A stretch of DNA of 64,000 nt from Streptomyces werraensis. GTDB lineage: Bacteria; Actinomycetota; Actinomycetes; Streptomycetales; Streptomycetaceae. Both the position numbers and the translations under genes were made by a program. The notes below the pieces were generated by a model, which saw only the letters and a list, made by a program, of their open reading frames with translations, was not told the DNA's origin and searched no databases. Below, one piece after another: positions 34,923 to 43,733 of this stretch (the first letter of the stretch is position 1; every line of letters begins with the position of its first letter). The stretch is from positions 310,001 to 374,000 of the forward strand of contig BNBX01000001.1 of NCBI GenBank assembly GCA_014656175.1. The letters run 5' to 3'.

Positions 34923-35639
34923 TCATACGTCCGTGACGCGGAGCCCCGCGTGCGCCTTGTAGCGGCGGTTGACGGAGATCAGGTTGGCGACGAGCGACTC
35001 CACCTGGTGGGCGTTGCGCAGCCGCCCGGCGAAGATGCCCCGCATGCCGGGGATGCGCCCGGCCAGCGCCTGGACGATCTCCACGTCGGCGCGGACCTCG
35101 CCGAGGACCATGACGTCGGTGTCGATCTCGTCGATCCCGGGGTCCTGGAGCAGCACCGCGGACAGGTGGTGGAAGGCGGCGGTGACCCGGGAGTCCGGCA
35201 GCAGCGCGGCGGCCTGCTGGGCGGCGCTGCCCTCCTCCGGCTTCAGCGCGTAGGCGCCCTGCTTGTCGAAGCCGAGCGGGTTGACGCAGTCCACGACGAG
35301 CTTGCCGGCCAGTTCCTCGCGGAGGGACTCGAGGGTCTTGGCGTGCCCGTCCCACGGCACGGCGACGATGACGACGTCGCTGCGCCGCGCGGTCTCGGCG
35401 TTGTCGGCGCCCTCGATGCCGTGCCCGAGCTCCTCGGCCGCGGCCTGCGCCCGCTCGGCCGCGCGGGAGCCGATGATCACCTTCTGGCCGGCCTTGGCGA
35501 GCCGGTAGGCGAGGCCCTTGCCCTGCGGTCCGGTGCCGCCGAGCACGCCGACGACGAGGCCCGAGACGTCGGGCAGGTCCCAGGGGTCCTTGGCGGGGGC
35601 CTTCTTCGGGGGCTGCTGTGCGCTGTCGGTAGAGGTCAT
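34923..35639 (-). CDS. npdG: F420:NADPH oxidoreductase (NPDG/Fno type)
   Basis: This 238-residue enzyme transfers hydride between NADPH and coenzyme F420, supplying reduced F420 for biosynthetic and detoxifying reductases. It has the N-terminal Rossmann motif VGVLGGTGPQGKGLAYRLA (about residues 27-45), IGSRAAERA for the NADP phosphate, VIVAVPWDGHAKTL, and the family segment DCVNPLGFDKQGAYAL near residues 120-135. The N-terminal about 20 residues are a Lys/Pro-rich extension. The gene starts 154 bases from an oppositely oriented unknown gene. Confidence 0.92.
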   Translation of the reverse strand: MTSTDSAQQPPKKAPAKDPWDLPDVSGLVVGVLGGTGPQGKGLAYRLAKAGQKVIIGSRAAERAQAAAEELGHGIEGADNAETARRSDVVIVAVPWDGHAKTLESLREELAGKLVVDCVNPLGFDKQGAYALKPEEGSAAQQAAALLPDSRVTAAFHHLSAVLLQDPGIDEIDTDVMVLGEVRADVEIVQALAGRIPGMRGIFAGRLRNAHQVESLVANLISVNRRYKAHAGLRVTDV

Positions 35640-35793
35640 GGCCCGACTCTACGGCGGCGGTCGCCCCCGCACCGGTCGGGCGTGAGGCCCGTCACGCGGG
35701 ACCCCGCCGGTGTCGGCCCCATGTCCCCGGGTCGGGCGAACCCTCCCGGAACACCGGGACGCGGGCGTGCCGTTGGGGGCAGGATGCGGCGGC

Positions 35794-36396
35794 ATGGATG
35801 CCGTACGGGTGGCGCTGCTGAGGGAAGTGCTCGCGGGGACGGAGTGGCTGGGGGCGACCCGGCACTTCGCGGGGACGCTGCGGGGGTCGGTGGTGTCGCA
35901 CGGCGGCGGGCTGCTGCTGGTGGGCACGCCGGAGTACGAGCCGTGGCACCTGGCCGCGCATCTGGTGGACGAGGCGGCCTGGTCGGGCACCCCGGAGCTG
36001 GCGCCGACGCTGGTGCGGCACGACGCGCGTGCCACGGACCCGGCGCACCTGTCGGTGGGCCTCGGCCGGCTGGAGGCGGCGCGGCGGGGTGAGACGCTGC
36101 TGGTGGTGGCGCCCGGCGAGCCGCCCGCGGCACTGCTGGAGCGGGTGTCGGACGCCCGCCGCGCCGGGGCGACGCTGCTGTCGCTGGGTCCGGAGGCGGG
36201 CGAGCTGCCGGCGCTCGCGCACGAGGTGCTGCCCGTCCCGGACGGCCACGAGCTGGACCTGGACACCGTGCAGCACCTGGTGAGCGCGGCGGCCGGGGAG
36301 AACGCGCTGCCCGCCCGCCGGGGCCGCCGCCGTTTCCGGGACCGGCTGTCCCGGCTGGCCGACCTGCTCACCGCCCCTCCGCCGACCCGCTGGTGA
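35794..36396 (+). CDS. Conserved-looking hypothetical protein (200 residues)
   Basis: I do not recognise a family. The protein is soluble-looking, with alternating strands and helices (GLLLVGTPEYEPWHLAAHLVDEA, then ETLLVVAPGEPPAALLERVSDARRAGATLLSLG), a pattern suggestive of a Rossmann-like or SIS-like fold. The C-terminus is Arg-rich (RRGRRRFRDRLSRLADLL). ATG 35794 is preceded by a GGGGGC stretch. It is divergent from npdG and converges with a 75-codon gene. Confidence 0.7.
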   Translation: MDAVRVALLREVLAGTEWLGATRHFAGTLRGSVVSHGGGLLLVGTPEYEPWHLAAHLVDEAAWSGTPELAPTLVRHDARATDPAHLSVGLGRLEAARRGETLLVVAPGEPPAALLERVSDARRAGATLLSLGPEAGELPALAHEVLPVPDGHELDLDTVQHLVSAAAGENALPARRGRRRFRDRLSRLADLLTAPPPTRW

Positions 36397-36406
36397 CGCG
36401 TGCGGC

Positions 36407-36634
36407 TCAGTCCTCGTCGCGGCCCTTCGGCGCGTCGTGCCACGCGGGGTCGTTCTCCCACTGGAGGTTGCGCTCGCGGGCGGTCTCCATCGCGTGCTCC
36501 GCCTCGGCACGGCTCGCGTACGGACCGAAGCGGTCCTTGGCCGGGCACTCGGGCCCTTCCTCGACCTTCTTGTGCTCCAGGCAGTAGTACCACTCACCGG
36601 GTTTGCCGGCCGCGCGCTTCTTGAACAGGGGCAT
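36407..36634 (-). CDS. Small conserved hypothetical protein (75 residues)
   Basis: The protein begins MPLFKKRAAGKPGEWYYCLEH, then EGPECPAKDRFGPYASRAEAEHAMETARERN, and ends acidic. The segment FGPYASRAEAEHAM resembles SPOR-like or small beta-alpha units seen in actinobacterial hypothetical proteins. Two cysteines (C18 and C29 region) might bind metal. ATG 36634 has a strong GAGGAG site; an upstream in-frame start is less likely. It is divergent from map, whose promoter lies in the 58-base gap. Confidence 0.75.
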   Translation of the reverse strand: MPLFKKRAAGKPGEWYYCLEHKKVEEGPECPAKDRFGPYASRAEAEHAMETARERNLQWENDPAWHDAPKGRDED

Positions 36635-36680
36635 GACGTCTCCTCTCGCCACGGAAGATGGTCCCCCATCGCCGCTGAAT

Positions 36681-36686
36681 TAGACT
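36681..36686 (+). promoter_or_regulatory. -10 element of map, probable leaderless transcript
   Basis: TAGACT ends 6 bases before the map ATG, which predicts transcription starting at the initiation codon. No ribosome-binding site is visible. Confidence 0.55.
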
Positions 36687-36692
36687 CGCGGC

Positions 36693-37550
36693 ATGTCTGG
36701 CCAGTCACTCCTCGTACCGGGGAAGCTCTCCCCCACCCGCTCCGTGCCCGGGAACATCCGCCGTCCCGAGTACGTCGGCAAGCCCGCGCCGACCCCGTAC
36801 ACCGGGCCGGAGGTGCAGACGCCCGAGACGATCGAGGCGATGCGGCTCGCCGGCCGGATCGCGGCCCGCGCGATGGAGGAGGCCGCGAAGCTCATCGCGC
36901 CGGGCGTGACGACGGACGAGCTGGACAAGGTGGCGCACGAGTACATGTGCGACCACGGCGCCTACCCGTCGACGCTCGGCTACCGCGGCTTCCCCAAGTC
37001 GCTGTGCACCAGCGTCAACGAGGTCATCTGCCACGGCATCCCGGACTCGACGGTGCTGCGCGACGGCGACATCGTCAACCTGGACGTGACCGCGTACATC
37101 GGCGGGGTGCACGGCGACAACAACGCCACGTACCTGGTCGGCGACGTGGACGAGGAGAGCCGCCTGCTGGTGGAGCGGACCCGGGAGGCGCTGAACCGCG
37201 CGATCAAGGCGGTGAGGCCGGGCCGCCAGATCAACATCATCGGCCGGGTGATCGAGTCGTACGCCAAGCGGTTCGGCTACGGCGTGGTCCGTGACTTCAC
37301 CGGTCACGGCATCAACTCGTCCTTCCACTCGGGCCTGATCGTCCCGCACTACGACAGCCCGCACGCGACGACGGTGATGCAGCCCGGGATGACCTTCACC
37401 ATCGAGCCGATGCTGACGCTGGGCACCCACGAGTACGACATGTGGGACGACGGCTGGACGGTCGTGACGAAGGACCGCAAGCGCACGGCGCAGTTCGAGC
37501 ACACGCTGGTGGTCACGGACACCGGGGCGGACATCCTGACCCTGCCGTGA
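36693..37550 (+). CDS. map: Methionine aminopeptidase, type I
   Basis: This 285-residue enzyme removes N-terminal Met from nascent proteins. The five metal ligands are visible in the family motifs: [20 protein letters not shown] near residues 128-147 (two Asp), [12 protein letters not shown] near 199-210 (His), FTIEPM near 234 (Glu) and QFEHTLVVT near 267 (Glu). The N-terminal extension of about 40 residues with several prolines ([19 protein letters not shown]) is typical of the actinobacterial MapB-like form, distinct from the short form in the ribosomal operon. Confidence 0.95.
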   Translation: MSGQSLLVPGKLSPTRSVPGNIRRPEYVGKPAPTPYTGPEVQTPETIEAMRLAGRIAARAMEEAAKLIAPGVTTDELDKVAHEYMCDHGAYPSTLGYRGFPKSLCTSVNEVICHGIPDSTVLRDGDIVNLDVTAYIGGVHGDNNATYLVGDVDEESRLLVERTREALNRAIKAVRPGRQINIIGRVIESYAKRFGYGVVRDFTGHGINSSFHSGLIVPHYDSPHATTVMQPGMTFTIEPMLTLGTHEYDMWDDGWTVVTKDRKRTAQFEHTLVVTDTGADILTLP

Positions 37551-37577
37551 CGCCCGCGCGTCCGCGCCACGCCTTCG

Positions 37578-37608
37578 AGGGCCCGACTCCTCCGGGAGCG
37601 CGGGCCCT
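37578..37608 (+). terminator. Terminator after map
   Basis: Inverted repeat AGGGCCCG (37578-37585) / CGGGCCCT (37601-37608) with an inner CTCC/GGAG pair, 28 bases after the stop. Confidence 0.7.
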
Positions 37609-37675
37609 TCCGCTTGCCCGGGAGGTCCGCTCCCCGGCGTTCGCCCGGCGCACGGAGGGGAAGTTCCCGAGCCGG

Positions 37676-38332
37676 TCAGCGCTCCAGGTGGACCCGGCCT
37701 CCGACCTCCGTCCAGCCCTCCGGCTGCGGCGCCGTGAGGATCTGCGAGCCGGCGCCCTGGGTGATGTTCAGGGCGCGGCCCAGCCGGTCGGTGAGCAGCA
37801 GCGCCGCGGCGCCGGTCGCCTCGTCCTCGTCGATGCCGTCGTCCCGGCCGGGGAAGGCGCGGGCCCGGATCCGCCCGGCCGGCTCGTCCAGCCAGGCCCA
37901 GGCGTAGATCCACTCGCCCTTCGGGGGCACGGGCAGTTCGTCCACCTCGGCGGCGGTGGCGTACTGGCGCAGGGTGCGCGGCGGCACCCACTCCGCGCGT
38001 GCCTCGATCCAGCAGAACTCCCCGTCCTGCCGGGCGCCCACGACCCCGGCCGGCGTGACGAGTTCGGGCACGTCGAGCAGCCAGGCGGCGCCGACGCAGG
38101 GGTGGCCCGCGAAGGGCAGGCGGGTGGTGGGGGTGTAGATGTCGATCACCCCGCGCTCGGGGTCGTCGACGAACACGGTCTCGCTGAAGCCGAGTCCGGC
38201 GGCGAACTCCTGGCGCCCGTCCGGCTCGGGCAGGACCGAGCCGTCCCGGACGACGCCCAGTTCGTTGCCGTATCCGCCGCGTGGGCCGCAGAAGACACGC
38301 AGCACGTCGTAAGCAGTCACGGGGGCATTCAA
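37676..38332 (-). CDS. PhzF-family protein
   Basis: This 218-residue protein has PhzF/epimerase-fold features: an early NELGVV segment, FSETVFVDDP near residues 49-58, the paired TTRLPFAGHPCVGAAWLL near 68-85, and DEATGAAALLLTDRLGR near 172-188. PhzF isomerises a phenazine precursor, but most homologues act on unknown small molecules. It is shorter than the usual roughly 280 residues, mainly in the first half. No phenazine genes are nearby, so that pathway is unlikely. Confidence 0.8.
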   Translation of the reverse strand: MNAPVTAYDVLRVFCGPRGGYGNELGVVRDGSVLPEPDGRQEFAAGLGFSETVFVDDPERGVIDIYTPTTRLPFAGHPCVGAAWLLDVPELVTPAGVVGARQDGEFCWIEARAEWVPPRTLRQYATAAEVDELPVPPKGEWIYAWAWLDEPAGRIRARAFPGRDDGIDEDEATGAAALLLTDRLGRALNITQGAGSQILTAPQPEGWTEVGGRVHLER

Positions 38333-38537
38333 GCACCGTCCCCGGACCCCGGCCGCCCGCGGTCCGGACGCCCGGGCGTCTCAGGGTCACGGCCCGGGGA
38401 AGTCCCCTACAGCGCAGGTCAGTTACTGAGGGGCGGGTCAGGGGCGGGCCTCGTCACCGCGTACGATCCCGACGCCGCCCTTGATCACCAGGATGGTTCC
38501 CGTCCGCAGCACCCACCGCCGCGATCGGAGCCCCTCC

Positions 38538-39698
38538 ATGACCTCAGGCACCACCGCCCGTGCCCGCGCCACGGCCGTGTCCGCCCTGCTGGCCTCGTCC
38601 CTGCTGCTCGTGCCCCTCGCCGGGACGGCAGCCGCCCATCCCGCGCGGGTCTCCCCCGCCGTCTCCGCGCCCCGCACCGCCGATTTCGACGCGACCGCGC
38701 TGGAGCGGGCGCTCGCCGAGGTCCCCGACGGGGACGTCTCCGCGGCCCTGATCCGGGTCGGCGGCAAGGGCCGCTGGACGGGCGGTGCGGGCGTCCGGGA
38801 CCTGCGCACGGGAGCGCCCGTGCTGCCGCAAGCCCGTTTCCGGGCCGGCTCCACGACCAAGGTGGTGACCGCGGCGGTCGTGCTCCAGCTCGTCGCGGAG
38901 AAGCGCGTCGCTCTCGACGCACCCGTCAGCCGCTATCTGCCGGACCTGCTCCCGCCGTCCTTCACCGAGCCCCCGACCGTGCGCCAGCTGCTCACCTACA
39001 CCAGCGGGCTGCGCCCCGGCGCGAGCCTCGGCTCGACGACCGAGGAGATGTACGCCCGCCGGTTCGAGACGCTCACCCCCGAGGAGGTGGTGGCCGCGTC
39101 CGTCGCCCAGGGGCCGGCGCACGCCCCGGGCGAGCGACAGGTGTACGGGAACATCCACTACACCGTGCTCGGCATGCTGATCGAGAAGGTGACCGGCGAC
39201 AGCTACGAACACCAGGCGGCCGTACGGGTCTTCCGTCCCCTCGGCATGCGGCACACCGGCTTCCCCGGTGGCTCCGACCCCCGCGTCCACGGGCCGCACA
39301 ACCGTGCGTACGCCGACATCGGCGGCCGGACCACCGACGTCACCGAGTGGAACATGTCCGACCGCTGGGCCGTCGGGGACATGATCTCCACCACCGCCGA
39401 CCTGGAGCGCCTGGTGTTCGGCCTGTTCGGCGGCAAGGTCGTCCCGCGGCCGCTGCTTGACCAGATGCTCACCGTGCCGGACGTCGACGGCGCCACCTAC
39501 GGGATGGCGCTCCAGCGGTTCGTGATCGACGGCCGGGAGATCTGGGGCAAGACCGGCTCCCGGCCCGGCTACCACACGGTGCTGGGCGCCACCCGGGACC
39601 TGTCCCGCACGGTCGTCTACTCGGTGAACGCCAAGAGCGCGCGCGACGACGCCTTCCCGCTCGTGCAGCGGTTCGCCCTGCCGGCCTTCGCGAGCTGA
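38538..39698 (+). CDS. Secreted serine hydrolase, D-Ala-D-Ala carboxypeptidase/class C beta-lactamase family
   Basis: This 386-residue protein has a signal peptide (residues 1 to about 33, ending GTAAAHP). The penicillin-binding fold follows: Ser105-Thr-Thr-Lys108 in FRAGSTTKVV as nucleophile, Tyr203-Gly-Asn205 in VYGNIHY, and KTG in IWGKTGSRPG near residue 337. It probably trims peptidoglycan stems or hydrolyses a D-amino peptide or ester; family members with KTG often act as DD-peptidases. GGAG lies upstream of ATG 38538. A terminator follows 16 bases after the stop. Confidence 0.9.
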   Translation: MTSGTTARARATAVSALLASSLLLVPLAGTAAAHPARVSPAVSAPRTADFDATALERALAEVPDGDVSAALIRVGGKGRWTGGAGVRDLRTGAPVLPQARFRAGSTTKVVTAAVVLQLVAEKRVALDAPVSRYLPDLLPPSFTEPPTVRQLLTYTSGLRPGASLGSTTEEMYARRFETLTPEEVVAASVAQGPAHAPGERQVYGNIHYTVLGMLIEKVTGDSYEHQAAVRVFRPLGMRHTGFPGGSDPRVHGPHNRAYADIGGRTTDVTEWNMSDRWAVGDMISTTADLERLVFGLFGGKVVPRPLLDQMLTVPDVDGATYGMALQRFVIDGREIWGKTGSRPGYHTVLGATRDLSRTVVYSVNAKSARDDAFPLVQRFALPAFAS

Positions 39699-39713
39699 TC
39701 GGGGTACGCGGAG

Positions 39714-39741
39714 AGGGCGCCCCCGGGGTGAGGGGCGCCCT
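39714..39741 (+). terminator. Terminator after the serine hydrolase gene
   Basis: Perfect 10-bp inverted repeat AGGGCGCCCC / GGGGCGCCCT (39714-39723 and 39732-39741). Confidence 0.75.
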
Positions 39742-40091
39742 TCCGTATCGCGTGGCGACGTGTGCGCCCTCGGTGAGGGTCGCGGTCGCGCCGTCGGGCG
39801 TGATGACGTCGTCCTTCGCGGTGACCGCGCCCTGGAAGGCGGCCTTCAGGGTGGCGGCAACGTGAGTTCCCCGTGACCGCCCCCTGCGTGCCACGACCAC
39901 CATCGGCCGGACCGAGCCCGGCCGGCAGCACGCGTGCGGTGCCGCACGTCACCACAGGGGCAGACCCCACCGTCCGGAGGACGTACGCCGGCCTCAGGTC
40001 ACGGAGTGGCTGCTGTGACCGGTCCCCGCGTCCGGCGGTGCGGGCGTCCCGGTAGGGTTCGCCTCCGGGAAGGGGAAGGTGAAGCAACCGG
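39742..40091. other. Gap with a possible coding remnant on the minus strand
   Basis: From about 39860 down to 39750, the minus strand reads as protein-like sequence with proper codon bias (VAATLKAAFQGAVTAKDDV, then ITPDGATATLTEGAHVATRY), but it runs without a stop into the terminator hairpin and has no start. It could be the decayed end of a gene. The rest (39870-40091) shows no gene and holds the promoter of the lipoprotein gene. Confidence 0.3.
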
Positions 40092-41099
40092 ATGAGCAGG
40101 GATCTCGGTCTTCGTAGGCTCCACGGACTCCGCGGGCCCCGCGGGCCCCGCCGTACCGCGCTGGTCGCGGCCTCCGTGACCGCGCTGTCGCTCACGGCGA
40201 GCGGCTGTGTGGTGGTGCACGGCGAGCGCGAGGTGCTCCCGGCGGTCACCCGCGCCGAAGCCGCCGAGGCGCTCAAGGAGTTCACGGCCGCGTACAACGC
40301 CGCCGACAAGGCGTACGACTCCTCCCTGAACGCCGACCGCACCACCGGCGCGCTCGCCGACATCGACGGGGCGCGGCTCAAGGCGGGCAAGGTCAACCAC
40401 CCGGACGGAAACCCGGATCACGCCCCGCTGGAGCTGACCGACGCGAAGTTCACCATCCCCGCCAAGGCGGGCTGGCCGCGCTGGTTCCTCGCCGACACGG
40501 CCGCCAACAAGGGCGGTGACGTCCGCTGGCTGCTGGTGTTCACCCGCGACGCGCTGGACGACCCGTGGGAGGTGGCGTACCTGACGCTGGTCTCCCCGGA
40601 CGACGTGCCGGAGTTCAAGACGGACGAGGACGGCTGGGCCGAGGCCGTCCCCGCGAACTCCACCGATGTCGCCGTCGCGCCGGGCGAGTTGAGCCAGAAG
40701 TACGCCACGTACCTGAAGGACGGCGGGGACGCTTTCGGGGAGGGCCCGCACACCAGCGGGTGGCGGGACACCCGTAAGCAGAAGTCGGTGCGGCCGGGTC
40801 TGGCGACGCAGTACATCGACGAGCCGCTGGTGAACGGCGACTACGCGCCGCTGGCGCTGCGCACGGCGGACGGCGGGGCGCTGGTGTTCTTCACGACACG
40901 GCACTTCGAGAAGCAGACGGCGGCGGCCGGGGCGACGGTGCCGACGCCGAACGCGGACGTGCTGGCGCTGACCAGCGGAGAGATACGTCAGTCGCTGACG
41001 ATGGAGTTCGTCTCGAACGAGGTGGCGCTCGACCCGGCGGACGGTCCGGTGGAGGTGCTGGGGCGGATCCAGGGGCTGACGTCGGCGAAGGGCGAGTAG
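40092..41099 (+). CDS. Lipoprotein of unknown function
   Basis: The 335-residue product has an Arg-rich start, a hydrophobic stretch and a lipobox LTASGC with Cys37, so it should be anchored on the outer membrane face. The mature domain has two related halves with KFTIPAKAGWPRWFLADTA and TADGGALVFFTTRHFEKQTA as the most protein-family-like segments. I recall similar actinobacterial DUF-type lipoproteins but cannot name the family securely. A GGGGAAGG site precedes the ATG. It converges with the primase/polymerase-like gene. Confidence 0.8.
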   Translation: MSRDLGLRRLHGLRGPRGPRRTALVAASVTALSLTASGCVVVHGEREVLPAVTRAEAAEALKEFTAAYNAADKAYDSSLNADRTTGALADIDGARLKAGKVNHPDGNPDHAPLELTDAKFTIPAKAGWPRWFLADTAANKGGDVRWLLVFTRDALDDPWEVAYLTLVSPDDVPEFKTDEDGWAEAVPANSTDVAVAPGELSQKYATYLKDGGDAFGEGPHTSGWRDTRKQKSVRPGLATQYIDEPLVNGDYAPLALRTADGGALVFFTTRHFEKQTAAAGATVPTPNADVLALTSGEIRQSLTMEFVSNEVALDPADGPVEVLGRIQGLTSAKGE

Positions 41100-41132
41100 C
41101 GGCGGCGTCGCGGGCCGGCGTGCGTCAGTGGT

Positions 41133-41867
41133 TCAGTGGCGGAGGGGCCAGGCGGTCCCGGTGGGGTCGGGCCGGCCGTCCGCGTACCGGGCGCAGGCGT
41201 CCGTGAGGTACTCCAGCAGGGTCAGCGGGTCGGGCAGCGGATGCTCGGGGCCGCGTACCCAGCGGACCGACGGGTCGTCGTCGCCGGGGAGGCGGGCGGG
41301 CGGGACGAGGACGTAGGAGCCCCGGCAGTGCCAGCGCAGTCCGGGATGCTCGTCCATGGTCTCCGGATGGCAGTCCAGCTCGCACGGCCACCACTCGTCC
41401 TCGTCCTCGGGGGTGCCCCGGGTGAGGGTGAAGAACAGCAGGCGGCCGTCGTCGCTCTCGGCGACCGGGCCGACGTCGACCCCGGCCTCCAGCAGGCGGT
41501 CCAGGGCCTTGCGGCCCGCGTCGAGGGGGACGTCGAGGACGTCGTGCACCATGCCGGTGGCGGTGATGAAGTTGGCCTGCGGCTGGTGGCGGGCCCAGCG
41601 CTCGATCTGGGCGTGGTCGGTGGTCGACTGGGTCTGCCAGGCGAAGGACACCGGGTGCCGGGCGGGGGTGGGACAGCCCACGCGGTCGCAGGAACATCGG
41701 TAGCCGGCGGGATGCGCGGCGGGCGCGAGCGGCAGTCCCGCCCCGGCGGCGGCGAGCAGCAGGGCCTCACGGCCGCCGTCACCGGCGGCCTGCTTCGGGC
41801 GGCGTCCTCGCAGCCACTGGGAGAGTTTGCCCTGCCGGCCGCTCCGGCCGCCGAACTCCGCGCTCAT
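41133..41867 (-). CDS. Primase/polymerase (prim-pol)-like protein
   Basis: This 244-residue protein resembles the short bifunctional DNA primase/polymerase-type proteins annotated in many Streptomyces: a first helix-strand with ALLLAAAGAGLPLAPAA, a cysteine cluster YRCSCDRVGCPTPARHPVS near residues 55-75, AQIERWARHQPQANFITATG near 85-105, and VPPARL later. The catalytic Asp-x-Asp of active prim-pols is not obvious, with only DVGPVAESDD in a comparable place, so activity is doubtful. There is no phage or plasmid context. It could be a domesticated regulator. Confidence 0.65.
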   Translation of the reverse strand: MSAEFGGRSGRQGKLSQWLRGRRPKQAAGDGGREALLLAAAGAGLPLAPAAHPAGYRCSCDRVGCPTPARHPVSFAWQTQSTTDHAQIERWARHQPQANFITATGMVHDVLDVPLDAGRKALDRLLEAGVDVGPVAESDDGRLLFFTLTRGTPEDEDEWWPCELDCHPETMDEHPGLRWHCRGSYVLVPPARLPGDDDPSVRWVRGPEHPLPDPLTLLEYLTDACARYADGRPDPTGTAWPLRH

Positions 41868-42082
41868 CTATCCCCTCGCCTCGCCGTCGTGCGCTCCAGC
41901 ATGCCCTATGGTCCCACGATCGTGCGCATCGGGGGCCCGGAGCCCGTAATCACCGCAGGTGGGACGAGGGTGACGGCACCGGGCGCAAGCTGACCGGTGG
42001 GGCGAACAGGACATCCCCCGGGAGGCCGCGGAACGGGTGTCATTGCACGGTTCGCCCTGATGAGCCCGCCTACCGTGGCGCC

Positions 42083-42964
42083 ATGGTCATGTGGATCGCG
42101 TCGTCGGCGCCGGCCGCCCTGGTGTCCGTGGTGTCCCTGGCCGCGATGACGCTCACCGGGCACGGCGGCTCGCACCCGCTGGAGTGGGGCGACGGCCCCC
42201 TGACGGTGGACTCGCTGCCCCGGGTGACGTACGTGGCGCATCGCGGCGGGGCGCGCGAGGTGCCGGAGAACAGCATGTCGGGACTGATGGCGGCGTACCG
42301 GCGCGGCACGGCGCAGGTGCTGGACTTCGACACCCGGGTACTGCGGGACGGCACGCCGGTGGTCTTCCACGACGCGACCCTGAACCGGACGACCTTCCTG
42401 GGCGGGGAGGTGCGGAAGCTGGACGCGGAGGAGTGGAAGGGGGTGCGGCTGCGCCCGCGCGACCGGCTGCCGGGGAGCTGGCGGTCGGAGCGGCCGCCGA
42501 CGGTCGAGGAGGTGCTGGACCGGCTGGGCGGGCGGATCCTGCTGATGCTGGAGCTGAAGGATCCGGCCGGTCTTGAGCCGGTGGCCGGGATGATCAGAGC
42601 GCGAGGGCTGACCCGGTCGGTGTTCGTCAACACCAACGACCCCCGGGTCGCGGACCGGGTGCACCGGCTGGGGCTCCCGGCCCAGCTGTGGCGCTCGGCC
42701 GAGCAGATGCGCACCGACCGGCCGGAGCGGTGGCGTTCCTTCGTGGACGTGCTGGACGTCGACGTCCGCGCGCGGGACGCGGATGTGCGGCGGGCGGTGC
42801 GGTCGGGGATCCCGCGGGTGTGGGCGCACACCGTCGTCACCCCGGCCCAGCGCGACCGCGCCCTGGCGCTCGGCTGCGACGGCGTCCTCACGGACGCGCC
42901 GGGGCGGCTGGCGCGGTACCGGACGCGGGTGCCGGGGCCGGTCAGCTCGGTGACGGGGCGGTGA
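42083..42964 (+). CDS. Exported glycerophosphodiester phosphodiesterase family protein
   Basis: This 293-residue TIM-barrel enzyme hydrolyses glycerophosphodiesters to glycerol 3-phosphate. The N-terminal hydrophobic segment (residues 3-23) acts as signal or anchor. The active-site motifs are present: VAHRGGAREVPENSM near residues 52-66, DFDTRVLRDGTPVVFHDATLNRTT near 84-107 and LMLELKDPAGLE near 153-164. TACCGT lies 6 bases before the ATG, so the transcript may be leaderless. It converges with a TetR gene. Confidence 0.88.
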   Translation: MVMWIASSAPAALVSVVSLAAMTLTGHGGSHPLEWGDGPLTVDSLPRVTYVAHRGGAREVPENSMSGLMAAYRRGTAQVLDFDTRVLRDGTPVVFHDATLNRTTFLGGEVRKLDAEEWKGVRLRPRDRLPGSWRSERPPTVEEVLDRLGGRILLMLELKDPAGLEPVAGMIRARGLTRSVFVNTNDPRVADRVHRLGLPAQLWRSAEQMRTDRPERWRSFVDVLDVDVRARDADVRRAVRSGIPRVWAHTVVTPAQRDRALALGCDGVLTDAPGRLARYRTRVPGPVSSVTGR

Positions 42965-42973
42965 GGGCCGGCC

Positions 42974-43594
42974 TCAGCGGGGGGCGAGGCCGTGCAGGGC
43001 GTAGTCGACGAGGGTGTCGGTGTACTCGTAGGTGATCGGGCCGGTGTACTGGAGCCAGCGCTGGGCGAGCGGGGAGACGAAGAGTTCCAGGGCGATGCGC
43101 GGGTCGATGTCGGGGCGGACCTCCCCGGTCTCCTGCGCGGTGCGCAGCCGGTCGACGTAGAGCTGGAGCTGGGGACCGAGGAGCTGGGCGACGAAGCGGC
43201 GGCCGAGTTCCTCGTTGACGACGCCCTCGGCGGCCAGGGCGCGGGAGGGCGCCTCGAAGGCGGGGTTGCCCAGCTCGTCGACCGTGGCGCGCAGGACGCT
43301 CTTCAGGTCGGCGGCGAGGTCCCCGGTGTCCGGGATGGTGTACGGCACGTGTCCGGCGGCCTCGGCGGCCTGGTTGCCCAGGTCGAGGAACGCCTCGAGC
43401 AGCACGTCCGCCTTCGACGACCACCAGCGGTAGATCGTCTGCTTGCCGACGCCGGCGCGGGTGGCGATCCCCTCGATGGTGGTCTTCGGGTACCCCACCT
43501 CGGCGACGAGGGCGAGGGCGGCGTCGTAGATGGCACGACGGGACCGCTCGCTGCGGCGCGAGGTGTCGGGGGCGGACGACTGGTTCTGGGCCAT
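42974..43594 (-). CDS. TetR-family regulator
   Basis: This 206-residue regulator has an N-terminal helix-turn-helix (TTIEGIATRAGVGKQTIYRWWSSKADVLLEAFLDLG, about residues 38-73) and a TetR_C-type ligand domain. A dyad centred 71 bases upstream (CGAGACG-AAC-CGTCTCG) is its likely operator, placed so that it could control both this gene and the divergent 67-codon gene. The ligand is unknown. Confidence 0.88.
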   Translation of the reverse strand: MAQNQSSAPDTSRRSERSRRAIYDAALALVAEVGYPKTTIEGIATRAGVGKQTIYRWWSSKADVLLEAFLDLGNQAAEAAGHVPYTIPDTGDLAADLKSVLRATVDELGNPAFEAPSRALAAEGVVNEELGRRFVAQLLGPQLQLYVDRLRTAQETGEVRPDIDPRIALELFVSPLAQRWLQYTGPITYEYTDTLVDYALHGLAPR

Positions 43595-43656
43595 GGCCCG
43601 AATTTATCAGGTTGACAAGACGCCGCGTCTCGCCGGACGCTGGTACGGCTGGAAAG

Positions 43657-43673
43657 CGAGACGAACCGTCTCG
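43657..43673. promoter_or_regulatory. TetR-type operator between divergent genes
   Basis: CGAGACG-AAC-CGTCTCG is a perfect 7-3-7 inverted repeat, extended to 9 of 10 symmetric positions outward (AAG..TTT). It shares the GAGAC/GTCTC core with the operator at 27142, although the two regulators are different proteins. Confidence 0.7.
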
Positions 43674-43733
43674 TTTCGTTACCGTTGACTGTCGGGCGTC
43701 TGTCGTGCGTCGACTGTCGGAAGGGAGCTCCTC

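Noticed and set aside
37676-38332. Phenazine biosynthesis cluster
   Set aside because: Only a shortened PhzF-like protein is present. None of the other phz genes is nearby.
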